A stretch of 49,438 nt of DNA, from assembly GCA_027020665.1 (NCBI GenBank), contig JALUVJ010000068.1:1-49438 (forward strand). Direction: 5' to 3'. Shown piece after piece: positions 34,865 through 42,632 of the stretch. Positions within the stretch are counted from its first letter, which is position 1; every line of letters begins with the position of its first letter. The notes beneath the pieces are model-generated. The model saw only the letters and a list, made by a program, of their open reading frames with translations. It made no database searches and was not told the DNA's origin. A program made the position numbers and the translations under genes. The stretch comes from Nitrospira sp. GTDB lineage: Bacteria > Nitrospirota > Nitrospiria > SBBL01 > JAADHI01.

Positions 34865-36610
34865 TCAGAGGCCTCTATCGAGGCGCTTATGCTTGAATCG
34901 GTCTTCGCAAGCTGCGATCGGAAGCGGTTTGCAGAAATAATGGCCTTGTCCCAATTCACAACCGATTTCCTTTAGGAACAGATAAGCCGCTTTTGTTTCA
35001 ACGCCTTCCGCAATAACACGCATTTTCAAGCTTTTTCCCATGCGAAGCATGGTTTTCACCAGCGCCTTTTTTTTGGAATCGCTTTCGATATCGTGAATAA
35101 AGGATTGGTCAATTTTCATGAAGTCGATGGCACACTCGGAAAGATAAGTCAGTGAGGAATAACCTGTTCCAAAATCGTCGATGGCCGTTTTAACCCCGGA
35201 GGTTTTGAGTTTTTTCAGTTTTTGCGAGATATCTTGTTTTGAATTCAGGATCAAGCTTTCCGTGATTTCCAGGATGAGCCGTTCAGGCGGAAGTCCGCTT
35301 TTGCTTAAGGCCTGACTGAGAAAATCCCAGAAGACGGCATCGCGAAATTGATGGCGCGAGACATTGACCGAAAGCGCCGTATCCAAATTAAATCGTTCCC
35401 GCCATGCCTTGATTTGCTCACAGGCGACCCGGATGACCCACCGGTCAATTTGGGCCACTAAGTTGGATGCTTCGGCTAAGGGGATAAAGGCGGGCGGAAA
35501 AAGCAGGCCGTGTTTGGGATGGCGCCAGCGGACAAGGGCCTCAAGGGCCACAAGTGCCGATGTATTAAAATCCAGGATGGGCTGAAAATGGATGACGAGG
35601 TTTTCTGCCTTGATTGCTTTTTTTAGAGCACCTTCGAGCGAGGCCCGTTCTTCCGCAGACTGTTTCATTTGTCGGTTGAAAAAATGAAAGGCATTTTGAC
35701 CGGAGGACTTTGCCTCATACATGGCCATGTCGGCATTTTTTAATAAACGAGGCACATTTTCTCCATCATCCGGTGCGACCGTAATGCCGCAACTCCCGCC
35801 AACAAAGATTGAATGTTTTTCAAATACATACGGTTGAGATAATGTGGTGAGTACTTTTTCGACAACCTGCGTGGCCTCGGCCCGCCCGGTGACATCGGTT
35901 AACATTATCAGGAACTCATCGCCACTGATTCGTGCGACGGTATCCGTCTCTCTGACACAATTTTGCAGACGTTTGGCTGTTTCCTTGAGCACAAAATCCC
36001 CCACATTGTGCCCGAGGCGATCGTTGACCTGCTTAAAACGGTTCAAATCTATAAAAATCACAGCCGTGCGTTTTTGTGTACGGCGTGCCTGTTTTATGGC
36101 CTGCTCAAGCCGTTCGGAAAAAAGCATGCGGTTTGCCAGTCCCGTTAGGGCGTCGTGATTGGCTCTGAAATAGATTTTTTCTTCCGCTTGTTTGCGTTTT
36201 GTAATGTCGCTGAATACACCGATATAATGAGAAATGTTTCCGTATTTATCCCGGACGGATGTCACCGAAAGCCATTCAGGATAAATTTCGCCGTTTTTAC
36301 GTCGGTTCCAAATTTCCCCCTGCCAATGTTCCGTTTCTTCAAGCTGTTGCCACATGGCTTTGTAAAAAGCGACATCATGTTGGCCTGACTGGAGAATATT
36401 GGGCGATTTCCCGATGACTTCTTCCATCCTGTAGCCTGTAATTTCGGTAAAAGCGGGATTCACAGCAAGAATGGTTTTGTCGGCACTTGTTACGATGATT
36501 CCTTCTGTGGCCGCATTGAAAGCAAGGTGCGACAGTTGTGCATTTTCCGGATTCTGAAATGGACCGGGTGTGGGATTTTTTTTAGAAAGCACTTTTTCGG
36601 GACGCGGCAT
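34865..36610 (-). CDS. PAS-GGDEF-EAL cyclic-di-GMP signalling protein
   Basis: 581 residues. PAS domain (~25-145) without a transmembrane segment. The diguanylate cyclase domain (~155-310) has an active-site motif that reads SGDEF rather than GGDEF. The EAL phosphodiesterase domain (~330-575) keeps EALVRW, ITESLI, DDFGTGYSSLTYL and IDQSFI, plus the late AEGVET. Likely cytoplasmic sensor that breaks down cyclic-di-GMP; cyclase activity of the SGDEF variant is uncertain. Convergent with ilvE. Confidence 0.92.
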   Translation of the reverse strand: MPRPEKVLSKKNPTPGPFQNPENAQLSHLAFNAATEGIIVTSADKTILAVNPAFTEITGYRMEEVIGKSPNILQSGQHDVAFYKAMWQQLEETEHWQGEIWNRRKNGEIYPEWLSVTSVRDKYGNISHYIGVFSDITKRKQAEEKIYFRANHDALTGLANRMLFSERLEQAIKQARRTQKRTAVIFIDLNRFKQVNDRLGHNVGDFVLKETAKRLQNCVRETDTVARISGDEFLIMLTDVTGRAEATQVVEKVLTTLSQPYVFEKHSIFVGGSCGITVAPDDGENVPRLLKNADMAMYEAKSSGQNAFHFFNRQMKQSAEERASLEGALKKAIKAENLVIHFQPILDFNTSALVALEALVRWRHPKHGLLFPPAFIPLAEASNLVAQIDRWVIRVACEQIKAWRERFNLDTALSVNVSRHQFRDAVFWDFLSQALSKSGLPPERLILEITESLILNSKQDISQKLKKLKTSGVKTAIDDFGTGYSSLTYLSECAIDFMKIDQSFIHDIESDSKKKALVKTMLRMGKSLKMRVIAEGVETKAAYLFLKEIGCELGQGHYFCKPLPIAACEDRFKHKRLDRGL

Positions 36611-36639
36611 ATTTGTTCCCTTAAAAATCAGTGAGCCCT

Positions 36640-36668
36640 TTGAAGGAAGCTCTGATGAAGTCCGGGTT
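36640..36668 (+). repeat. Dispersed intergenic repeat, copy 6, at the edge of an IS remnant
   Basis: TGAAGGAAGCTCTGATGAAG, then TCCGGGTT. It abuts the truncated end of a transposase fragment. Confidence 0.6.
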
Positions 36669-36885
36669 AAATTTTCAAGTTTCTACTATCACATCTTACG
36701 TTTTTTGTTGGCAGCAGACAAGACCGGTAGCTCAACTGAGCGAAGGCCATAACGAGATATGGGTCGAGACAGCGGAAGTGCTTTACATCGCGTTCGCCTT
36801 GATAACGGGCTACATACCTCCGGAAAGTATGGAGTGGCAGGTAGTCCATGACCTGCGAAAAAACGAGTTTGCCTGTATACATCAT
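36667..36885 (-). pseudogene. Truncated IS4-family (DUF4372-type) transposase, N-terminal fragment
   Basis: Starts MMYTGKLVFSQVMDYLPLHT and continues RYVARYQGERDVKHFRCLDPYLVMAFAQLSYR. This is the conserved N-terminal domain of IS4-type transposases of this group. After SYR the sequence departs from the family and ends within ~18 codons. The DDE catalytic domain is absent, so it is non-functional. Confidence 0.7.
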
Positions 36886-37022
36886 TATTTTCCTTAGAAT
36901 TCTGAGGAGAATGCAGGGATTTATTTTGCAGTTCAAGTCGGAAACACCCCTAAATTGCTTGTTTCATTTAAAAAAAACAATATGTTAGAGATCATTCATG
37001 CAACTTTAAGGGGACAGCAGTG
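36667..37022 (-). mobile_element. IS4-family insertion sequence remnant
   Basis: Read on the minus strand, it starts at a likely terminal repeat CACTGCTGTCCCCTTAAAGT (end near 37022). It continues through a ~110-base leader with an AAGGA site into the first ~70 codons of a transposase, then stops abruptly at the dispersed repeat. The rest of the element and its other end are missing. Confidence 0.6.
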
Positions 37023-37049
37023 TAGTAATATATAAGGAAGTCTTGCGAA

Positions 37050-37595
37050 ATGGCCGGTAGTGTGATACAAAATAAAGCATCCGCAATGAAAACTGTCGTC
37101 TGTTTTATACTTCTGCTTTCCTTCTGGCTTCCCTCTGCAACAAACGCGGTCTCAGCACCGGATACGCAGGAAGAACGACCCGGCGTTCCCGCCTTTCGCC
37201 TCATCGCCGCCGACGGCAAAGAGTTCACACAAAAGGACATGCTCGGAAAGACCACCTTGCTTATCTTCTGGGCCTCTTGGTGCGGGACCTGCCATCAAGA
37301 ACTTCCCAAGCTGCGTCGGCTCCAGGAAAAATGGGCGGATCGCCCCTTCCAGGTCATCGCCATCGGATTCCGGGATAGCGAGCAAAATATCAGCCGTTAC
37401 GTCAAAAATCATCCTGACGTCTTTTCCTTCCCGGTTTTTTACGACAAAGGAGATACCGTTTCCGCACGGTTTGGTGCAATGACAACCCCTACCCTTTTTC
37501 TTTTCGACAAAGAAGGAAAGCTTGTCGTGCCTTATCGCGGCGGCGGTCTCCTTGAACATCCGCAATTTCAAAAAATTCTAACAGGCTTGCTCTAG
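37050..37595 (+). CDS. TlpA/ResA-like periplasmic thioredoxin
   Basis: About 169-181 residues. A signal peptide (MKTVVCFILLLSFWLPSATNA, beginning at ATG 37086) is followed by a thioredoxin fold with the active site WCGTC in a FWASWCGTCHQELPKLR context, and the cis-Pro region TTPTLFLFD. Predicted thiol reductase or AhpC/TSA-like protein of the envelope, perhaps for cytochrome or copper protein maturation. ATG 37050 has the better AAGGAAG site, so the product may carry 12 extra residues. Followed closely by an RNase D gene. Confidence 0.85.
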   Translation: MAGSVIQNKASAMKTVVCFILLLSFWLPSATNAVSAPDTQEERPGVPAFRLIAADGKEFTQKDMLGKTTLLIFWASWCGTCHQELPKLRRLQEKWADRPFQVIAIGFRDSEQNISRYVKNHPDVFSFPVFYDKGDTVSARFGAMTTPTLFLFDKEGKLVVPYRGGGLLEHPQFQKILTGLL

Positions 37596-37608
37596 CCGGA
37601 GGTTCACC

Positions 37609-38775
37609 ATCCCTGAATACGAATACATCACCGAAGCGGGAGCGCGGGATGCGGCGATCGCCGAACTGATGCGTTGTGATTGTATCGGCGTGGATACTGA
37701 GGGAGACTCCCTTTTCAGTTATAAAGAGCAGGTCAGCCTTATACAAATTTCCGGGAACGACAAAAACTATATTTTTGACCCCTTGCTTTTGGATACCGTA
37801 CACCCCCTCGCACTGCTTTTTGAAAACCGGACGATTTTGAAAATATTTCACGGCTCGGACTACGATGTGGTCTCGCTCAAGCGCGATTTTCAGTTTGAGA
37901 TCCGTCCCATTTTTGATACGGCCTTGGCCGCCCGTGCAATCGGTATGAAGCAATTCTCGCTTCAACGTCTCATTGAGATCTACTTTCAGGTGAGACTGGT
38001 CAAAAAATACCAGAAAGCCAATTGGAAATTGCGTCCGTTGAGCAAAGAGCAATTAGACTATGCCTCACTTGACACGGCTTACCTCATCTCTCTCTACAAG
38101 ATTTTAAGCGCCGAAGTCGAAAAAAAGGGACGATCGGATCAAATTGAAGAAGAATGCAGGCTTATGGAAGAAATCACCTGGAGCGGCAAAGACTTTGAAC
38201 CCAATGATTATATCCGCATCAAGGGCGCCCGCGCGCTTTCCGAGCCGGCACAAAAAATACTCAGGGCCTTGATTGCCGCCCGGGACCGCTTGGCAAGCGA
38301 GCGCAATTATCCGCCCTTTAAAGTGATCTCCAGCCGACACTTGATTTTAATGGCGGAACATGCGCCACAAGACAAAGCGGAACTGATGCGGCTTTTCCCC
38401 AAAAAAAACACGGCCGTGATAAAATATTGCGACCGCTGGCTTGCCGCCATTCAAGCGGGCCTCACATCCAAAGCCCCCTTGCCCGAGCGTGTCAAAAGTC
38501 ACAACGGGCCACTGACGACCAGCCAGGAAAAGCTGTTAAAATCCTTAAAAATCTGGCGAAACAAACAGGCCGAAGAGGAAGGACTTGAACCTGCGATGGT
38601 CCTAACATCGAATGTATTAAAAGAAATTGCAAGAGAAAAGCCGAAAACGATTGCGGCCCTTGAATCGATCCCGCTCATCCGCACATGGCAAATCAAACGC
38701 TACGGGCTGCCGCTGCTTCAAAGCATCCGTCAAAAGGCAAACCGCAGCAACGGAAACACTCCTAATCCAGCTTAA
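37609..38775 (+). CDS. rnd: Ribonuclease D (probable ATC start)
   Basis: About 388 residues. DEDDy 3'-5' exoribonuclease for tRNA and structured RNA trimming: VDTEGD (first motif), FHGSDYDVVSLKRDF (second), DYASLDTAYL (YxxxD third motif), then an HRDC-like C-terminal domain. The first ATG, at 37669, would delete the conserved first strand (PEYEYITEAGARDAAIAEL) and has no ribosome-binding site. A perfect GGAGGT at 37598-37603 is followed five bases later by ATC at 37609, in frame and giving the expected N-terminus. Overlaps the convergent sigma-54 regulator by 14 bases. Confidence 0.85.
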   Translation: MPEYEYITEAGARDAAIAELMRCDCIGVDTEGDSLFSYKEQVSLIQISGNDKNYIFDPLLLDTVHPLALLFENRTILKIFHGSDYDVVSLKRDFQFEIRPIFDTALAARAIGMKQFSLQRLIEIYFQVRLVKKYQKANWKLRPLSKEQLDYASLDTAYLISLYKILSAEVEKKGRSDQIEEECRLMEEITWSGKDFEPNDYIRIKGARALSEPAQKILRALIAARDRLASERNYPPFKVISSRHLILMAEHAPQDKAELMRLFPKKNTAVIKYCDRWLAAIQAGLTSKAPLPERVKSHNGPLTTSQEKLLKSLKIWRNKQAEEEGLEPAMVLTSNVLKEIAREKPKTIAALESIPLIRTWQIKRYGLPLLQSIRQKANRSNGNTPNPA

Positions 38776-40372
38776 ACCGTCTTATTTTTTCATACAGGGT
38801 TGAGAGGGCAATGCCCAATTCACGGGCGACAGCTTTTTTGTCGCCACTGTGGGTTTTCAGGGCGCGGCGGATGACCTGCTTTTCAATCTCTTCAAGGGAG
38901 ACCGGTGCGGAAGCCGCTTCGCTTTCCTCCCAAGGCATGGGTGCGCCTCCCTTCTTGCCGGCTCCAAAAAAGAGCAAATCTTCCATGCTCAGGGTATTCC
39001 CTTCCATGAGTACAACACCGCGCTCCAATACATTACGCAGCTCACGTACATTGCCCGGCCAGGGATGATCGATTAACTTGGCCAGCACCGCTTGCGGCAC
39101 ATGAATCGACTTGCCTTTCAAAAAATGACGTACAAGCAAAGGAATGTCCTCTCGTCGCTCTCTAAGGGGCGGCAGGGAGATGGGTACGACATTCAACCTG
39201 AAGTAGAGGTCTTGCCGGAAATTTCCCTTCACAACCTCTTGATCCAGCCAGCGGTTTGTTGCCGCCACTACGCGAAAATCCGACTTGAGCCGCTCGCTGC
39301 CGCCGATGCGTTTCACCTGTTTTTCTTCAAGTACACGCAGCAGTTTAGGCTGCATCTCCAGAGGTAACTCTCCGATTTCATCCAAAAAAATCGTACCGCC
39401 CTGTGCAAGCTCGAAGGCCCCTTTTCTTTTTCCCGTCGCTCCCGTAAAGGAACCTTTTTCGTGACCGAAGAGTTCGGATTCAATCAGGTCTTTAGGGATT
39501 GCGCTACAATCAATCGTAATCAGCGGACCCTCCGAACGATCACTCAGACGGTGGATTTCCTGAGCCACCACTTCCTTGCCGCAGCCTGTTTCCCCTTGAA
39601 TCAGAATCGCGACATCTCCCTTCGCGCCTTTGCGAATCCATTTGTAAACCTCTTGCATTTTGGGGCTTTGCCCCACAAGGCCCCCGAGTGAAGGAGAGGC
39701 CATCGGGCTGGTTGTTTCCTCAATAAAGATTTTAAGTGTTGTATTTCCAATTTGAATTTCGGAACCCACTTCCACCGTCAGGCTTTGAATTTTTTGTCCG
39801 TCCACGCGCGTCCCGTTTGTACTGCCCATGTCGCGAACATGCACGCCGGCTGAGCCCGATTCCAACTCCAGATGCAAATTGGACACCGTTTTATCCGAAA
39901 GCGGTAAGTCACTCCGGCTGCTCCGCCCGATGCGAATGACTTTTTCTCCAATGGCGATGCGTTTGCTTTCATCCGGTCCGCCGGTTACAACCAATTCATA
40001 CTTTGCGTTGCCTACTTGTGTCACACCCGCAACGGGCAGATCGAGTGTAGGCTCCCAAGTCATCGTATCGCTTGGGGTATCGGCCGCAACTTCGGATTCA
40101 AAAACAAGACGATATACCCCCACATGCAGAACATCTTTATCCTTCAGCACAGCCTGTTCAAGGTTATCGTCATTTACCGCCAAGCCCCTGCCGCTTTCAT
40201 CAAGCACGACATATTGCCGACCTTCTTTTCGGATAAAAGCATGGTGGCGGGAAACCTCCGGGTGGGGCAAAACAACATGGTTTTCCCGGCTGCGGCCAAT
40301 GTGGATTTCCTGATCGAGCAGTGTATAGCTCCACCGGAATTCGTCTTTTAAATAAATACGCAGACTTGCCAT
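38762..40372 (-). CDS. Sigma-54-dependent activator with two FHA domains
   Basis: 536 residues. Two forkhead-associated phosphothreonine-binding domains (~20-90 with IGRSRENHVVLPHPEVSRHHA, and ~145-210 with IGRSSRSDLPLSDKTVSNLHLE and STNGTRVDG). An AAA+ domain follows (~230-460): Walker A GETGCGKE, the sigma-54 contact loop GSFTGA, and Walker B FLDEIGEL. A Fis-type HTH lies at the C-terminus (KAVARELGIALSTLYEKIRRF). It opens sigma-54 promoters in response to a Ser/Thr kinase rather than a receiver domain. No kinase gene is in the window. Confidence 0.93.
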   Translation of the reverse strand: MASLRIYLKDEFRWSYTLLDQEIHIGRSRENHVVLPHPEVSRHHAFIRKEGRQYVVLDESGRGLAVNDDNLEQAVLKDKDVLHVGVYRLVFESEVAADTPSDTMTWEPTLDLPVAGVTQVGNAKYELVVTGGPDESKRIAIGEKVIRIGRSSRSDLPLSDKTVSNLHLELESGSAGVHVRDMGSTNGTRVDGQKIQSLTVEVGSEIQIGNTTLKIFIEETTSPMASPSLGGLVGQSPKMQEVYKWIRKGAKGDVAILIQGETGCGKEVVAQEIHRLSDRSEGPLITIDCSAIPKDLIESELFGHEKGSFTGATGKRKGAFELAQGGTIFLDEIGELPLEMQPKLLRVLEEKQVKRIGGSERLKSDFRVVAATNRWLDQEVVKGNFRQDLYFRLNVVPISLPPLRERREDIPLLVRHFLKGKSIHVPQAVLAKLIDHPWPGNVRELRNVLERGVVLMEGNTLSMEDLLFFGAGKKGGAPMPWEESEAASAPVSLEEIEKQVIRRALKTHSGDKKAVARELGIALSTLYEKIRRFKLD

Positions 40373-40823
40373 TGAGATACTCTGATAAGGAAGTTCCCCA
40401 AACCGACTTACTTTGTCTGCATTATAGTCCGTGGCCTCTTCAAGTCAAGCAGGAAATCGGAAGATGTGTCCTTGAGCGAATTACAACAAATATTTATCTG
40501 CCGATTAACAATTTCCGGCAAAAGTGAGCTACTTGCTGAAAATTTAGAAATGGAGGAGAAATGCAAAAAGAAGAAACCGCCTTTTGAATATGAGATTTCT
40601 CAAAGCGCCATTTGGGTGAAGGCAGCCTGATACGCAGTGATGCATTTCCTGTTCTGAGTATTTTGGTGAAAAACATAGCCGCGGTGCGCGTATGACGCTA
40701 GCAAAAAAAGCGAACGAATGCTTGCCTTGGGTTCTCCTTAAAAAACGGTTTGACGACCATCCGGCCCGCACCGTATTATTCAACGGAGCGTTGATTTTTT
40801 GCGCTTATGTTATGGAGGTCGAT
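40373..40823. other. 450-base intergenic region
   Basis: Between the divergent sigma-54 regulator and rhodanese genes. A strong GGAGGAG site at ~40552 precedes an 8-codon frame (MQKEETAF). A longer reading of the rhodanese frame begins at ATG 40692, but its first 44 residues do not resemble the family. I see no further gene. Confidence 0.4.
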
Positions 40824-41150
40824 GTGCCCCGGGACCAAATTTCACCTTTAGAACTTAAACAAAAACTTGCAGATGGCGCATCCCTCGTCATCTTGGATGT
40901 GCGCGAACCCGCAGAATATCAAACGGCGAGGATTGAGGGCTCGATTTTGATTCCGCTGGGAGAACTGGCGACGCGTGTGGAAGAACTCGATCCCGATCAG
41001 GAAATTGTTACTTTGTGCCATCACGGCATGCGCAGCCAGGCGGGTTTGGACCTGCTCGCAAGCAAAGGCTTTCGCCGTGTAAAAAATCTCACCGGCGGCA
41101 TTGATGCCTATGCGCAGATGGCTGATCCGAGTATTCCGAGATACCGTTAG
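40824..41150 (+). CDS. Single-domain rhodanese
   Basis: 108 residues from GTG 40824, which follows GGAGGT by four bases and gives the typical start PRDQISPLELKQKL. Sulfurtransferase with LDVREPAEY, a catalytic Cys in LCHHGMRSQ and LTGGIDAY. It would move sulfane sulfur or detoxify cyanide; cellular role unproven. An in-frame ATG at 40812 is possible. Confidence 0.85.
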   Translation: MPRDQISPLELKQKLADGASLVILDVREPAEYQTARIEGSILIPLGELATRVEELDPDQEIVTLCHHGMRSQAGLDLLASKGFRRVKNLTGGIDAYAQMADPSIPRYR

Positions 41151-41179
41151 CCCCGCCGTGAGGGGCGCATCCTAAGGTC

Positions 41180-41207
41180 GTGTTGACTTCATCAGCGCTT
41201 CCTTAAT
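41180..41207 (-). repeat. Dispersed intergenic repeat, copy 7
   Basis: Minus strand GGATTAAGGAAGCGCTGATG, then AAGTC and AACACGACC. The TAA is the stop codon of the small membrane protein gene on the same strand. Confidence 0.6.
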
Positions 41208-41406
41208 CCGTGATGTAGGTTTTAATGAAGCGATGGGCCATAAAGATGACAATGCCCGTTAATAGAATGATATAGCCGTTAAAGAAGATAAAGGCCTTTG
41301 TGCGATCTTTAAAAAAATAGTATCCGAAATAGAGCAGTACTGCGCAGCCGACAATAGAAACCAATGTCGTGAGTTTGAAAAGCAGCTTGCCTTTTTTAGA
41401 GAGCAT
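41203..41406 (-). CDS. Small two-helix membrane protein
   Basis: 67 residues from ATG 41406, which lies six bases after a GGGGGGA site; an upstream TTG in frame overlaps that site. Basic N-terminus (MLSKKGKLLFK) and two hydrophobic helices (LTTLVSIVGCAVLLYFGYYF and FIFFNGYIILLTGIVIFMAH). No family recognised. It is flanked on both sides by copies of the dispersed repeat. Confidence 0.65.
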   Translation of the reverse strand: MLSKKGKLLFKLTTLVSIVGCAVLLYFGYYFFKDRTKAFIFFNGYIILLTGIVIFMAHRFIKTYITD

Positions 41407-41455
41407 GATGATTCCCCCCAAGTAAGGCCCGGGTTTAGCCGGGGCGAGTTTTTCG

Positions 41456-41483
41456 GATTAAGGAAACGCTGATGAAGCCGATC
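41456..41483 (+). repeat. Dispersed intergenic repeat, copy 8
   Basis: GGATTAAGGAAACGCTGATG, then AAGCCG. It faces copy 7 across the small membrane protein gene, so gene and repeats form an inverted-repeat-flanked unit of about 300 bases. Confidence 0.6.
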
Positions 41484-41503
41484 TTGTTCAAATCCCGCAT
41501 CAC

Positions 41504-42490
41504 TTACATTTTCAGCATGGCTTGGGCGTCTTTTTTTAGCTCGGAAATCAAGGCGTCCATTTGTTTTTGCAAGCTTGCGCCGTCAATCTTGCCTTTTAAG
41601 CCTTGTATGCCTTTTCTGATTTGGTCGAATTGCTCTTCTTGATGCAGGGCGCGGGGTTCACCTAAGTTTTTTGCAATCGCGTTCCGCAATCCCGATTCCA
41701 TGTAGCGCACGGAATACGTTCGCATGATTTTGGTTAAAGCCGAACGCTTCTTGTCGCGCCGCCATTTATCCAAGACCTCTCGAAGCCCGTCTTCAACCGC
41801 TTCGACTTCCTTCAGCCAGTTTTGCTTGCCATGACTTTTCATTTCCTCTGAGAGTCCGCCGCGCGCCGTCAAGGCGAGAGAAAGCGTTTTTTCCGCTGTC
41901 CCGACGGTAACTTTCTGTGTGTTCTCACGTAATTCCCGACGCGTGAAGCTTTGATGCCAGGGTTCGAGCAAATAATTTCCGGGGGGAACAGGCTTGATTT
42001 CAAATCGCCCCTGAGCATCTGTTGCCGAAAAAAGCGTCGTCGGCGTAACATAAATAAGCCCCCTCATTTCGGGATGGACTTTGCACTTGAGTGAAACAAG
42101 GCCGCTGTTTTTGAGAACAATTGATTTCGTGGTTTTGGGTAAATGTGAGCCGATGTTAAAGGCGTTTTCCGGACTTTCGGATCGCACATTGTGAATATTG
42201 TCGTCTCTGTTTTCAAAAAAGACCGTCGATCCCGCCGTTACCACACTAAAGGCCGGTGAAAATTGAAGCTCTTCCTGGACAATGGTCAGCTCCATTGGCT
42301 CGGGTTGTTGTTTTTCTCCGTTTTCCGGCAGCAGATAAAGCACGGCATTGGGAACTTTGACTTTATTGATGGTCAATTCGCCCTTAAGACTGCCTTGCGC
42401 CGTAAGGCCGTCAGAGACCGTCAGGGAAAAAGCGCAGATTGCGCCGAACAAAAGCCGCGCCGTTCTGTAGATGGGAGGTGATTTAAGCAT
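41504..42490 (-). CDS. Exported cupredoxin-like protein with carboxypeptidase-regulatory-like domain
   Basis: 328 residues. Signal peptide (~1-31), then a plastocyanin-like domain (~34-150) with type-1 copper ligands H100, C136, H139 and M142 (HNVRS and KCKVHPEM). A short carboxypeptidase-regulatory/CnaB-like segment follows (~150-205; ATDAQGRFEIKPVPPGNYLLEPWH), then a helical C-terminal tail. Annotated relatives are often called methylamine-utilisation proteins. An electron-transfer or copper-binding periplasmic role is inferred. The gene stands alone. Confidence 0.8.
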   Translation of the reverse strand: MLKSPPIYRTARLLFGAICAFSLTVSDGLTAQGSLKGELTINKVKVPNAVLYLLPENGEKQQPEPMELTIVQEELQFSPAFSVVTAGSTVFFENRDDNIHNVRSESPENAFNIGSHLPKTTKSIVLKNSGLVSLKCKVHPEMRGLIYVTPTTLFSATDAQGRFEIKPVPPGNYLLEPWHQSFTRRELRENTQKVTVGTAEKTLSLALTARGGLSEEMKSHGKQNWLKEVEAVEDGLREVLDKWRRDKKRSALTKIMRTYSVRYMESGLRNAIAKNLGEPRALHQEEQFDQIRKGIQGLKGKIDGASLQKQMDALISELKKDAQAMLKM

Positions 42491-42632
42491 GGGCTGGAGA
42501 TTATTGAATTTGATGCACCTTTGTCAACTCCCTCAAAAGCGGTTTCACGCAAAAAGAAGTCATTTGTGTTTCAAGCGATTTTCATAAGATAATGAGCCTG
42601 GAAAATTTCAGCCTCATCGGACAATAAAAGGC

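Noticed and set aside
36631-36897. 88-codon plus-strand frame
   Set aside because: It is antisense to the transposase fragment, which matches a known family on the other strand.
40378-40400. CTCTGATAAGGAAG as a repeat copy
   Set aside because: The two halves of the core occur in the wrong order, so it is probably chance.
40692-40823. N-terminal extension of the rhodanese
   Set aside because: The extra 44 residues do not resemble rhodaneses, and a GGAGGT site directly precedes GTG 40824.
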